In this document: piece after piece, positions 11,529-22,334 of the stretch | How the letters are laid out: the number at the start of each line of letters is the position of its first letter | Numbering within the stretch: the first letter of the stretch is position 1 | Assembly: GCA_022592435.1 (NCBI GenBank) | Contig: JABYQS010000345.1 | Location: forward strand, 1-28,356 | Direction of reading: 5' to 3' | Length of the DNA stretch: 28,356 nt | Source of the DNA: Cerioporus squamosus | Taxonomy: Eukaryota > Basidiomycota > Agaricomycetes > Polyporales > Polyporaceae | Program-made: the position numbers and the translations under genes | The notes under the pieces: generated by a model | The model's database searches: none | What the model saw: only the letters and a program-made list of their open reading frames with translations | Told to the model about the DNA's origin: nothing

Positions 11529-11561
11529 TCAGCGTGTCCCGGGTGAGCAGAGGAGAGACAT
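11529..11561 (-). promoter_or_regulatory. Upstream ORF in the leader of DUF6699 copy 2
   Basis: After removal of the likely leader intron, the first ATG of the transcript opens a 10-codon frame (MSLLCSPGTR) that ends in TGA 21 nt before the main ATG. This arrangement commonly lowers translation of the main frame. Whether the transcript includes it depends on the true transcription start, which I cannot see. Confidence 0.35.
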
Positions 11562-11584
11562 GTAAGCCACCCTTTTGTACGTCG

Positions 11585-11634
11585 CTGCCTGGCGCCGTCA
11601 GTTGTCGGCCTTGGAGACAAGTTCGCCGACTTAC
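11585..11634 (-). other. Likely 5' leader intron of DUF6699 copy 2
   Basis: This 50-nt segment starts GTAAGT, has AACTGAC as a branch point about 15 nt from its end, and closes with AGGCAG. It lies about 80 nt upstream of the start codon. Its size and sites match the coding introns in this window. Confidence 0.45.
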
Positions 11635-11639
11635 CTTTT

Positions 11640-14600
11640 TTTACCTGAGCTGACCCTGAAACACTGCCCGGTGACAGGCGCAGCGCGTTGTAATACTGCA
11701 GCTACTGAAATATTGTGGTCGGCCTACACTGCACCCCAGGTGCTCGTCCGAACAAGGCAAGTTGGTCTGCACGGCAGTGTCAGCAAGATGGACGAGAAGT
11801 ACGGGAGAAGCGGTGAACCTGCAAGCCCAAACAAAGGGAAGTGCTGGCAGCACATGCTTGCTCGGACCGTGATTTGTCGGGGGCACAAGGTTCGGTGGTG
11901 ACGCGGTGCGGTCGCTGGGAAGCCTGAATAAGCATATGAGATCCGACGAACGTAGAGAGCGCAGTCGGTCGAATACAGGCATGCCCCATAGGTAGAGTTC
12001 AACGTCTCGTGTTGTGCTGCGAAGGGGACGGCAGCCGCAGGAAAGGCAAGTTGCACAGAGCAACGACCCGACCAGGGGACGGATGGCAAGGGTATGCGAG
12101 ACACATCACAGTTTGTGGTCGGACGCCCAGAAGCCATCTAACGTGCAACTGTATTGAGGCTGCGATTTCGACGGTGCATGTCGCTGACGTCGAAACGTCG
12201 GGCAACGGCGACTACGTACGACGCGTTGACATGCCCAGACATCAGGAACACGCTCGCGGGTGGGACCGCTGCAGAGGATCGGGGAACAGCAAGATAGAGC
12301 ATTGCCTCTTCCTCAGCTTTGCGATTTAACCATTAGTAGATGCGCCGACTCGAATCCGCTCATTGCAAACTCACCCAATATATATATGCGCCTACGATCT
12401 GCAGCTAGTAGCATGGCGAAGGCGGTGTCTTACACGACACACGAGGAGTCGGGACCTCACGAGATCCGCGTCGAGTGCCTGAAATACGCAGGATCTTCCC
12501 GTGTCCGAGGTTTTGCAAATGCATTGTGGTTGTGGCGTCGAGGCGTGGCGTGAATAGCACCGGCTGGAACACTGAAGGCGAGTTAGTGACTGCTTCATCA
12601 TAATGTGAAGAGCTATGTATGACCGTACAAGGAGGTCGAGACCCCACGAGGGCGGGATGCCGTAGCCCTCAAGACGCGCGGGTGCTGTTATCGGTTGTGT
12701 GGCAAATGAGGGTGAAGGACTTGACGGCCGATGCTAACGGGATATATCAGTATGCCTCACGCGCAACGAAGGAGCCACGTGCTGAAGCACTGCTGCATTA
12801 CACATAGAGTTATAGAACAGCAGAGGTGTACTCACGGCAGCTGCACTCGGTGGAGCGATATGTCGCTGTGCAGAGTCGACAAAGCTAGCAAGGCCCGAGG
12901 AAGCTCGGACAGCTCTCCCAGCGGACGAATATGTTGGCGAATCGGATCGGGGAGTATGTGCGAGTCGATACCAGCTGATCAAAGCCCCAAACGTGGAGAT
13001 GACGGGATGACGGGGTGCCGGTATGTGGTCGAGCCAATTGCCGCGGCGCAGTCGGTGACCGTTAATGTCCGTCGTCGTCCAACACAATTGTGCACGCCAT
13101 AAGGAAGACGTGCTGTGTGACCCGAGCACTTCCCATCTAGAGGCGACCCTGACAAGGACTGGCATCGGAATTGGGAGAAGAGAGGTTTCGATGCGAGAAC
13201 GACGTCGTGGACCATCATCGAGTCGATGGCATCGCTGAGGTATACATGTCAGATCGTTGCTTAACATCATGGGTGGAATGGATCCCACCTCGATTACACA
13301 CGACTACTCCCGATATCGCGGCCACTTCCAATACTTCCAAGAGACCCTTAATGGTACATATGCGCGGTTCGACGTATGGCGCGAAGTGAGAGTCAGACTG
13401 GTCAAACACGAATGGTGAACACATTAGACTCGCGCATTTCTGCCAGCATGTACGATATATGGCGAGTGCTTACCGATCGGAAGCCAGCCTCATGATAGAG
13501 GCAGCGTGCCTACTAGAAATACGAGGTCGCGGACGCATCTGGTGAGCAAGACGAGGAGTGGTGGGAGGTACGATACGGTGCCCTTGATACGGACAGTAGC
13601 ACGGCACTAGTAGGTGCGGCTACCATGCCAGTGTCCCAGCTTCCGCGTCGAGGATTCGTCCACGAGGTGGTAAATAGGTCCTCGGTTTGCTCGCGGTCCC
13701 GTATATAACACTCCAAGGCTCCTGGAGATACATTCATGCGCTGGCGTACATGCGACCTCGGGCTGACACTCGTGCCACAGCCCAGATGACGCCAAAGCGA
13801 GTCCTAGGAAGTCAGAGCCCATACCGTCAGTCCTCCAGAAGAACAGATCACAATCACTGTACGCACCGTCAACCCCTTCCTGCTGCAGCACACCCGCCAC
13901 GTGTCTTGCCACATCCTCGCCCAATCCCCACTGTCACCTTCCACAGCCCCTCGAGTCTCAACGTCCACCGTGCCGATTTCCGAGTCCTGACAGCTCCCAG
14001 ATACGCAGTTTGCACGATCGTAGACGCACGCCACACCGCAGGACGAAGGATACCGGTACGAGGTCCGGTGAAATGAAGCGATCAACGATGATGTGGAGAC
14101 GATCGGGGTGGTCCATGCGAGGCGAACGTCGATTGTCGATTGGTGATCGAAGTGGACAGGGGCTATGGGTCCGTGTTGGTCCAGGAGAAGGTGGATATCG
14201 CGCTGCACGGGTGGCGCGAGAGAAGGGACAGGATCATAGGATGCGGTTTGGATGACGGTGGGAAGCGATGGACGGCAGGGGCGCCACATGTGCGATCTGC
14301 GACTGCGTGCGGTGGCGAGCGGGCATCCCACCCAGGCTCGATCTTCTAGCATGGTCCCAGCGAAGGCGTTGGGGAGGTTCGGAGGAGGAAAGAGCGGACG
14401 TGATGGAAGTGCGGAGGCACGACAGAGGGAAGAGCATGTCGTGAAGAGGGAACGCGCGCACGCTCAGCCCCAAGCTCGGGACGCATCGGAGAACCCAGGG
14501 CAGGCCCACAAGACGACGATCTGAGTCTCCAGCGCATCCAGGATCGGCAAGAGGGCAGCCTTGTACACGGGCGGCGACTCGGATGCGCCGCATCGAGCCT

Positions 14601-15856
14601 GGTATCTCCATGCTTGCCCTCGCCACAGTCTTGAACAGTCTTGTGGACCCATACGGTGTCCGGGGAGCCGTTGTGGGCGAGCGAAGCGAGCTAATTGAGG
14701 CAAGACATGGGGAACAAGGCGGTGTGGGCTGAGAGACGGTCATCACGGAGAACCGCGACAGTTATGAATGTAGGCTTCCACATACCGAATTTGCGGCATA
14801 CGCAGTAGCGGGGAGGGGTCCTTGTGGGTCCCAGGTGGTCGTTGTGCCAAGAAACAGTGAGGGCGAGTAGGGAATGGAGGGGCCGTCGAGGGTGTGGCGG
14901 TCCAACAAAAACACCATCCCAACACGTCTATACGGGCCCACGCACTCATGAACAACAAGACAGGCAAGTCAACACAGCACACAGCGCACCAGAAGCCCAG
15001 ATACGCGAGCAACGCGTCCCTCCAGGGCAAGACAACATCTCCAAGCCCAGATCTGGCGCGTCCCGCATCGACGGCCGTATCTCCATTCCACCCATCTCCG
15101 AGCTCAGATAGCTGTGTTGTGGGCAACATATGGACGCATATGTACGCGTTCGTGTACCTAGAAAGGTATGGAAGTTAGTCCGCTGAAGAACGAAACGGGC
15201 GACAAGGCGGACGTACGTCTGGCTGCGATACCACAGCATATTCCCGTCCTTCTACAGCTCCATTCCTCCTCTACGCGCGTGCATAAAGCTCCTCAAGGGC
15301 ATTCCAACGAATAGTCGGACAAGCGGGCAAGCATAGGCAGCGAGGGGACAACGGGAGAGAGCGAGAGCGATGCCTGGAGACGCGTCGCCGTCGTCTCAGA
15401 GATAGGCGCCCATGTGCGGAGAGTGCCGCCGGTTGCGTCGGGTCAATGTATAAACACCGGCGGGTCATCGTTCCGACTCAATTAGCCTTTTAACCTCCCC
15501 GCCACTTCGATCATTCAAATTGTTCTCATGTCGTGGGGCTGCAGATCATTAACGCAAGCCGTTTCGCTGCGTATGTATTCGAGCCGGGAGTTGAGGAAAA
15601 CAACGCCGACGGCGACGTCGGGACGGGCAGTTCACTCATGGTACCAAAGTAGGGTTAAGAAACTGATAGATGATTGCTCTGGACTACGATGACGATGACG
15701 GAAAGCGACGAGAAGAGAAACTAATGCTACAGCCAGAGACAACGGAAATTATAGTACACATCGCCCGAAGGCGGCATCGCGGAGGCGGGGCTGGAGGACG
15801 GGCGGGACGCGTCAGCGGACGCCCTGCGAGACGGCGGGGCGGCGGGGACGCTCACC
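11640..15856. other. Long intergenic stretch with promoter-like patches
   Basis: I see no gene I can defend. Isolated minus-strand donors occur near 12375, 12834 and 13472. TATATATA occurs near 12377-12386. A plus-strand TATA box is at 13702-13708, followed by a pyrimidine-rich stretch (about 13850-13980) that looks like a fungal leader, but no convincing plus-strand coding exon follows. Open frames of 182 codons (minus, 13804-14352) and 128 codons (minus, 14743-15129, with a hydrophobic stretch) lack domains and overlap others. Confidence 0.45.
13702..13708 (+). promoter_or_regulatory. TATA-like box, target unknown
   Basis: The plus strand reads TATATAA, with pyrimidine-rich sequence beginning about 150 nt downstream, as in many fungal promoters. 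The only downstream open frames are short and featureless, so the target is unclear. Confidence 0.25.
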
Positions 15857-16745
15857 TCACGCGGGCGGGAGGCGCGGAACCAGCCGGACAACGAACTCCC
15901 ACCCAGCAGCGCCGGGCTGGGGCTCGATGCCCTGGAAGAACAAGCGGCCGTGCCACAGCGCGAACCAGTCCATCCTCCGCATCGTGTCACTGTCGCGGGC
16001 GCGCATGGCCTCCTTCGCATGAGAGTGGGCACGGTGAGAGCGCTCGAGACGACCATCCCTCCGTAATTGGAGCCAAATGGCGTTGATAACGTCGCGGACG
16101 CTGATGTAGGACCCGAGGCAACCGTTCTCGCCATGCGGACGGCGCTCGATGGTATGGGTCCAGGTCAGCCCGTCGAGTGCGTCGAAACGCAGCGTCATCG
16201 TGGGAGGGTCGACGTCGAGGAACGCGTGCTGGGCGAGGACGTTCTCGCCAACTCCAAAGTCGGCCTCCCGAGGGCGTACGTTGAACTGGTGGGGGCACTC
16301 TTCGAGGTAGGGGTGAAGCTGAGGTTTCTTCCCTTCGTAGGGGCGCTGGGAGACAACGGGCACGTCGTACGTGTTTCCGAACGCACTGTAGGAGCGACGT
16401 CAATAACCGATCGTCGACGACATCAGGGCCAACAACGGCGTACTGACCCGTTGCCTGAGCCAGAGGCGCCCTCGGAGGCGGCGTACACGTTGGTGCTGGT
16501 GCGAGGAGGCGTAGAGGCCTCGTCGTTGGTCCTACTGAGGCCGATCGCAAGCGATTAGCCTCCGACCGCCGTGCAAGGCGGTGGGAGAGCACTTACGCTG
16601 CGTGTGTCCCGCTATCGGAGGCGGATGTCCAGGAGGAAGCGTCCTGCTCGTCGTGCTCGACCGTTGGCTGCGAGTGGAAGATGTGGACTCGGTTCTGGTC
16701 CACCCAGCGCACAGTCTTCGTGGTTTCGCGTCCAGCCATCGTCAT
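15857..16745 (-). CDS. DUF6699 domain protein, copy 3 (three exons, 254 aa)
   Basis: Exons read 16745-16597, 16534-16448 and 16385-15857. Both introns are 62 nt: GTAAGT..CCTCAG, and GTCAGT..CTACAG with a TTGAC branch. Exon phases join without a break to a TGA at 15857. The N-terminus holds KTVRWVDQNRVHIF, then a Ser/Thr/Gly-rich linker. Residues from about 90 contain YDVPVVSQRPYEG and LHPYL, and then the DUF6699-like domain: MTLRFDALDG, SVRDVINAIWLQLRRD, MRRMDWFALW, RLFFQGIEP and the final strand WEFVVRLVP. The first ATG (16745) is followed two codons later by an in-frame ATG with better context (16739), so the protein may be 252 residues. The frame's upstream part is closed by a TGA within intron 2, which makes splicing necessary. 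Function is unknown. Confidence 0.8.
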
Positions 16746-17497
16746 AAGGTGTTTGGGAGGTGGTAGTGTGGTTAGAGACGGCGGGATCGCGGGTCGAGTG
16801 CAGGAGAGCGACGGAAAGGTGGTCGTCGTCGCGAACAGAGCAGAGTATGTCGCTGCATGGCTTCCCAGACCGCCTTAAATCGCGGCGCTTGTCCCGCTAA
16901 GTCGAGCAACAGACGGGAGACTTACTGAGCTTGAAAGCCATTAGAACGAGAGGCTGAAGACCCCGGCAAGCTCCTGCACATCGCCTCCGACAGACCCCAG
17001 GAACCCAAGAGGTCCGTGCGCGCGCATTATTCGAGGCGGGGCACCATCTTCGTCCAGTAAAGGCAAGTTACAGACGTCGCCGACAGAAGGAAGCCGGGGC
17101 GGGGGAGTTTTCATCGGCGACAAGTCCTCGTGTTGATGCGGTAAGTCGAGGGACTAGCCAGGAGGAGGGGTTATCAGCCATAAACCACATAATCTGTGTT
17201 GCACAGGCTAGAATGTCGGCGAAGAAGTCGAATGAGTCGGTGGGCGGCCAATCAGCTAGAGTCTTGGGCGCCGGGCGGAGACATCGCTAGGGAGACCGGA
17301 CGGGGGCACCGGAGGCTGAGGACCGGGAGGGCGAGGCGCGCAGGGGGCGAGACCAAGGTTGCAGCGCTGGACTGCGTGCTTCGATTCCCAGCAGGCCAGG
17401 AGCAGGCAGGATAGGAAAGGGAACCAGGAGGAGGGCGATGCACAAGTGTGCGGCGAGGGCAATATACCATGCCCGCGTCGGCGATGTCCGCGTGCTA
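16746..17497. other. Intergenic region upstream of DUF6699 copy 3
   Basis: This is the presumed promoter side of the minus-strand copy 3. I see no TATA box close to the start. A minus-strand GTAAGT lies near 16926 and could be the donor of a leader intron. The other open frames are short. Confidence 0.4.
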
Positions 17498-18218
17498 TTA
17501 TGTGAGCGCGACCGGCCTCCGCCCTTCCATCAGACCGCCGAAGACAAGGGCCATGGGGACCCCTCCCACGCGTCTGTATGCGCGGAACCATGGGCGGCGA
17601 TGGAAGAACGCTGGGCCCAGTGACGAGGGACAGATTTGCCCATCGCGCACCATCGCCTTATCGCCTGAGCAGCGAATCATGAGCGGTCCATCGCCGCCGG
17701 CGTGTCCTGGAATTGCGCTAGGACAGCCATGAGGCCGCTCAGAACCGCAGCACGAGGCTGCTGACGAGGCAAAGATTGCCACACAGACGACTCACCTGAC
17801 ACTGTCGCCTTGGCGTCTCCCTGCAGCAAGGGACAGTCCTCAGACACCCACAACAAGGACTCGAGGCTGTTGCGAGGACCGCCCATGCAAGAACCAAGGT
17901 GCCTGTTGACGTACTAACGTCAGGAGGACAAGGCCAGCCAGGCTGTACAGGCTGGCAGCCAGCGACCGCAGCAGTGGTACTGTGGGAGACGTGTCAGCTC
18001 GGACGGACAGGAAAGTTGACCATACCGTTGGATGATACTAAGCGCCGACCCATCCTGACCATTCCCCACTCGTTCCCCATCGTTGTCCTGGTCGTACAGA
18101 CTCGGTGACTGAACCAGTAGCCTAGGGAGGTGAAGGGGGCGAAGGGGGGGAGGAAAAACTCACTGTGTATGCAAAATGCAAGCCCACCACGGATGTTTTG
18201 CGGTTTGATATAGCCCAT
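17498..18218 (-). other. Candidate multi-exon gene, reading frame unresolved
   Basis: A TATA box and a pyrimidine-rich leader precede four good minus-strand donors: 18163-18122 (42 nt, GTGAGT..CCCTAG), 18025-17980 (46 nt, GTATGG, GCTGAC branch, CCCACAG), 17918-17867 (52 nt, GTTAGT..CAACAG) and a GTGAGT at 17795. The first ATG after the TATA box is at 18218. Two splicing combinations keep open frames: one gives a Leu-rich segment (PLLRSLAASLYSLAGLVLL), the other an acidic one (LYDQDNDGERVGNGQDG) but needs a different start. The last exon could end at a stop at 17498. I recognise no family, so this is evidence for a transcript more than for a specific protein. Confidence 0.35.
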
Positions 18219-18336
18219 GAGATAGAGAAAAAATCGTAGAGCAAGATGCAGCAAAAATCAGACGAAGGGGGAGAGGGATGGTGAAGGGGGGGCAGCAGGG
18301 AGAGGAGAAAGAAAGGGCGTCTGCGGAGAGTGTCTG

Positions 18337-18343
18337 TTTTATA
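18337..18343 (-). promoter_or_regulatory. TATA box of the candidate gene at 17.5-18.2 kb
   Basis: The minus strand reads TATAAAA followed by CAG. Downstream on the minus strand, 18310-18120 is strongly pyrimidine-rich, as expected for a fungal leader. The first ATG is about 120 nt from the box. Confidence 0.45.
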
Positions 18344-19907
18344 CGACTCCCGAGGAGCGGCGATTCCCATGTGGACGTGTCACTGTGATGCAGCATCGAA
18401 GCCCGTGGCAGCCAGTGGTGTTGATCCATACTATATACGGTATACGGTCAGAGAGTATCTATTCCCCGAGCGCCCATAACTCACAGCCGCCCACGAAGAC
18501 TTTCCCTGTCCCAAGCGTCCTATATTGGCCTACGGGTCTTCCAGCTGAGCAGGGGTTTGTATATTCACGCAGATAGCGTCCCAAGATTCTTGAATATCGC
18601 CATAGTCTCCTCGCTGTCTCATACGAGAGAGCTGCAGTTGAAGCGCGCGTCGGGACTTTGTTCCCGACTTCTATCTCGAATCCTTCCAGGATAGGAAGGT
18701 GGCCATTTTTGGGTTACGTAGTTCGGAACGTCACAACGTGGGTCCACCTGGCACCGTGACCGTCCAGGCGAGGCGGATTCCAGGTCGTGCTAGCTGCGTT
18801 GATGCCACGCAATTTCCAGTGCTGCTGCAGCACGTCGAGTTTTCATGCTATAGTTTCCTCGCTCTTTCTTGCACGCTGGGTCCCTGTGCGGCACGATGGA
18901 GCGTGATGACAAAACGTCAAAACGTCCGGACAGCTTGTCTCGCCACCACGGGATTCCACGATATCCAGTCAGTCAACAACGCTAACCTCTATCACGACGC
19001 CGTATCGCTATAGATCGCGTCCATCAAACTGTACCAGGGAGCCCAGGTGCGCACCTTGGAGTAGTATCGTGCGACGATATCGGATAGGCGACGATGTAGA
19101 GGAAGGTGCGTCGCGATGTCGCTATCGATGACCCGCGACTCACCTAGCTGGACACGCGCGTACGCAGAAGAGTGACGTGGACGCAAGGTTCACACATGGT
19201 GAGCCTTCTGTCGACGCAGAGAGTCATCTGCTCGTTCAGTTGGGGCATTCCTGTACCCTACGCTCGTTTCCGCTCAGAACTCGGCTCCAGAGCAACTGCT
19301 GCAGCTGTTGCTAAGTAAGTCGTGTTCCTTGCGTCACCATGATCCGCTGCCCGACGTCGCCGCACTTCGACACGGAGATACGATGGCTCGCGTTCGCGTC
19401 CTCGTATCATGGTGGAGCAGGAGATGCTGTGGGTTCATCTCTCGTTCTGGTACACCTTCGAGTGCTGCGGGACACGGAGCTCTGAGGGGCGGATAGCCAT
19501 GTCGTGATATCCTGAGTAGCCCTGGAAGTGGTGCTGCGATCGCTCGACTACTGTTCGTGCTTCCAATACCGCAGTACGATTCCGTGGCGACACTCGAGGC
19601 GCTCCTGGCATCGCGGCAGTTCCGCCTTGGATGCCTAACGTCCAATCGATCTTTCATGTATTTGTTCAAACGTATGGAGTCCCGTAGCACCATGGGCCCG
19701 CATAGACTATACGGAACAAACTACTCACAGGTTCATAGCGATGACTGTACGCAGACATCGTGGACGAGATCGTGCGTCTCGTCGATCCGCGCTCGAGTAG
19801 CAGGACAGGTACCACGACCGAACAAGTACGAAAAGGTCTGCAGACGCTTCCGCACGATATCGTTTGGACGCGATAGCCGTCCAGTACGAATTGATGCAAT
19901 GTGACAA
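18344..19907. other. Intergenic region
   Basis: Only short overlapping frames are seen. Minus-strand donors near 19143 and 19728 follow open stretches of about 60-100 codons (for instance 19907-19729), which could be extra 3' exons of the gene ending at 19908 or chance. I see no domain, RNA gene or repeat. Confidence 0.4.
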
Positions 19908-20909
19908 TCAGTCCGGTGCCAACACATCGAGGTTGCCCTGAAGTGAAGGACTCGATGTCAGCTTGCGTACCGAGCAACCCATGGGAAGATACTCGACCAT
20001 AGAAAACGTGAGTGTGTCCACGGAGTCTTCTCGAGCACGCGCATGACCAGCCGCTTGCATAGGGACGGCGACGCCTCCGGACTGGGAGTACCAGCGCAGC
20101 ATCTCCGAGACCTCCCGTTCGGCGCGCTCGTCCGCGAGCAGCTCCTCCTCGTCCATGGTTGCCCCGAGAGCCGAGTCGTCCAGTTCTTCAGGGTCTTCAG
20201 GCTCGTATTCGTCCGGACGGAGAACGCGCATTGCGAAGCAGCGCACGACGCGCACTTCCTCCTCAGGCGACGGCGACCGTATCCGCGGCGGTCGCCATCC
20301 GCGGAGAAGCCGATCGCGCTCGCGCTCGCGCCGGAGAGCGTCGAGTTCAACTTAGAGGTCGATCTTGCGCATGGTAAGGTCGAAGCGAACCGAGGACGCT
20401 TTCCCGATGAGCTTTTCGACGTTCGCTATGCGCTTGTCGCGGCCCGGGTCCGAGCCGACTATAACGTGTTGTATAGCATGTCTGTACGCATGAAATCGTC
20501 CGATGAGCGTGGTATACGCACCATATGCGTAGAAGCGAGCAGCGTGTACCCTCCGTCCCTCAAGCTCCTCCCGCGCCCAGTATAGGAACTCTCCCGTGAT
20601 GTCGATGGCCTCGTCAAGCTCCCACAAGCGATGGAACCCGCCCCTCTTGATCTTCCGCGAAAAGCTAGACACGCAGGGTTGTAGCTCCTCCGCGCGAAGG
20701 GATGCGTCTTTGTATATGTTGTAGGACTCGGCGCATTCTCTGGTGTGCTGAGGACAGAGTCGCGGACCGTCCACGGGTATGAGCTTGGGGCAGAGTGGGT
20801 CACTGTAGCGGTCGTCCTCGTCTGCGAGTGCTTCGCAATACTTGCGCGCAACTTGTGACTGCGGCTCGGGTACGGGGGTATGTCGGCGACGGCGACGACG
20901 ACGTGACAT
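19908..20909 (-). pseudogene. Cys/His N-terminal, acidic C-terminal family, copy A, with an in-frame TAA
   Basis: Exon 1 is 20909-20522 and exon 2 is 20458-19908, around a 63-nt intron (GTGCGT..TTATAG). Exon 2 is one frame apart from a TAA at 20354-20352, so the product would be either 164 residues or, if the stop were read, 312. After an Arg-run start (MSRRRRRRRH) there is C-x14-C-x11-C-x2-H, a likely zinc ligand set, then CAESYNIYKDAS and an amphipathic helix region ending RFYAYG at the intron. Past the TAA, residues ELDDSALGATMDEEELLAD and EMLRWYS match copy B (26806-27805) in the same frame, which shows that the region was coding. The TAA aligns with an Ile codon in copy B. I infer recent loss of the C-terminal half, unless the short form is functional. 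I know no name for the family. Confidence 0.62.
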
Positions 20910-21897
20910 GGTCTTGGAGCGCGCACGTCAACCGGAAGGTCTGCGCTAGACCAGAGGTGAAGCTTGAGTTAAATTGAGGCACAGAGCATCGAATCCAAGA
21001 GTGCGCGACGAGGAGCGACTCAGCGAAGAGGAGGTGTGGAACCCGACTTTCTCGGACAGGATGGAACTCGGCCCGGTAAGCCTAGCAAGTAGACGCCGTC
21101 CTCTAACTGAGCGCTGAGCCTGCGCCCGCGGCTCTCCGACGCGTCTTGCTTGCATACCAACTATACCAACTATACCAACCAAATCGCCATACTGCCTGCT
21201 CACCAGCTCTCTTGGTCCCCGGGAAGACACGTGTACGCGTACGCTGCTCTACAAGATCCTGAGCAACCTGGTAAGCTCTCTTCAAGTTCGTGATCCGTGC
21301 CAGCCGTCCTTCTCCTTGTTTTACACAATATGTTCCTTAGGAACCCCTTCGATAGCAAGTTTATGTTCTGACAAGCTTAGGATTCAGAACATCCGAGTTC
21401 CCCGTCCAAGTCTCTGCCCCGCGGCTGGACGCATGAACGGGTCTACACCGACACCCCTACACCCAGCAGTCTGACATGGACAAGCATGGCCCACGGGGAC
21501 GCGCGTTATAAGTAAGCCCCACACTCAACTGAGACGGCATCACGATGGTCAGCCGGTGCATGAAGACATCTAGCAGGAGCGACGCGCTGTGGAGGCATCC
21601 TCGGGTGCGGAAGGGAATGCCGAGTAAGTACGCATCCTTGAACATCGCTCAAGTTCTGTCATACTGACCTAATATCCATATATTCAAGTTGTCTTACACA
21701 TCGAGCAGTACCTGGAACGGCCCAATCACGATGACTCGCTGCAGTGATATTTCACAACCCTCGACGCCGTATGCCTCCGAATCCGTTGCTGCCGGGCTGA
21801 CCGCCCAGTGGGACAGTCCGCTCGCAATACGCATTCTCTTGTCGTACGCCACCTCGCCCGATCGTCATCGCTAGTAGTTGTGTGCGACAGATCCACC
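20910..21897. other. Intergenic region upstream of copy A
   Basis: This holds the presumed promoter of the minus-strand copy A; no TATA box is evident. It contains a 9-nt triple repeat at 21154-21180. The open frames in the rest are short and featureless. Confidence 0.4.
21154..21180. repeat. Three tandem copies of a 9-nt unit
   Basis: The unit is ATACCAACT, present three times with one change in the last base of the third copy. It lies in non-coding DNA and could be a small minisatellite. Confidence 0.7.
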
Positions 21898-22225
21898 ATG
21901 GACCTCATCGAGGACGCACCCGACATCAGTGAGTCTGCGCACATTACTCTACCGCAGGCGATCGAGTGACCTGCACTTACATACCGTCCCTGTAGACTTT
22001 TACCGCCGCGAATGGACTCAAGGGATGCCTCTGCCGGTGTTTGGACGCTGCGGTTCATACCTTACTCACCCGGTAACAGAGGATCAGGACTCTCATCGCG
22101 CCGTGCGTTCGTATTCCCGGGACCGACTCCGTCAGCCACATCATCACCGAGAACTCGGGGAAGGAGCCAGCGACAGGCTTCTCCTACCACGTCCGAGGGG
22201 TGTGCAAGCATCCTCGATAGCGCCA
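21898..22225 (+). other. Possible first exons of a small or decayed plus-strand gene
   Basis: An ATG at 21898 begins a 31-nt exon (MDLIEDAPDI) followed by a well-formed 67-nt intron, 21929-21995 (GTGAGT..CCCTGTAG). The next exon continues in phase with NFYRREWTQGMPL. The pattern of an acidic stretch and then an aromatic/Trp-Gly-Pro motif is reminiscent of the start of some fungal JmjC-type proteins, but about twenty residues are not enough to assign it. Downstream the frame becomes low-complexity and runs into the promoter of the MDR gene, so the rest is missing or decayed. Confidence 0.25.
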
Positions 22226-22334
22226 GCTCGCAGGAATAAAGGGCGGATAGCGTCGACACACTCATCGTCCCCATCGCCCCTTGAGCCTCCGAGCACATAC
22301 ATCCGCTCGCAACTCGATCTCTGCCATCACCACC

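Noticed and set aside
12340..12400. Possible tRNA T-loop-like sequence (ACTCGAATCC)
   Set aside because: No acceptor stem or anticodon arm can be built around it.
13804..14352. 182-codon minus-strand frame
   Set aside because: No domain and no supporting promoter or splice sites; other frames are open over the same bases.
14743..15129. 128-codon minus-strand frame with a hydrophobic stretch
   Set aside because: It could be a small membrane protein, but there is no homology signal, no clear promoter, and a competing plus-strand frame.
16067..16558. 163-codon plus-strand frame
   Set aside because: It is the antisense shadow of DUF6699 copy 3.
20315..20417. A small intron that would remove the in-frame TAA of copy A
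   Set aside because: The only GT..AG pair nearby gives about 40 nt and shifts the downstream frame; copy B has no intron at this place.
20043..20585. 180-codon plus-strand frame
   Set aside because: It is antisense to copy A, whose minus-strand frame is supported by homology with copy B.
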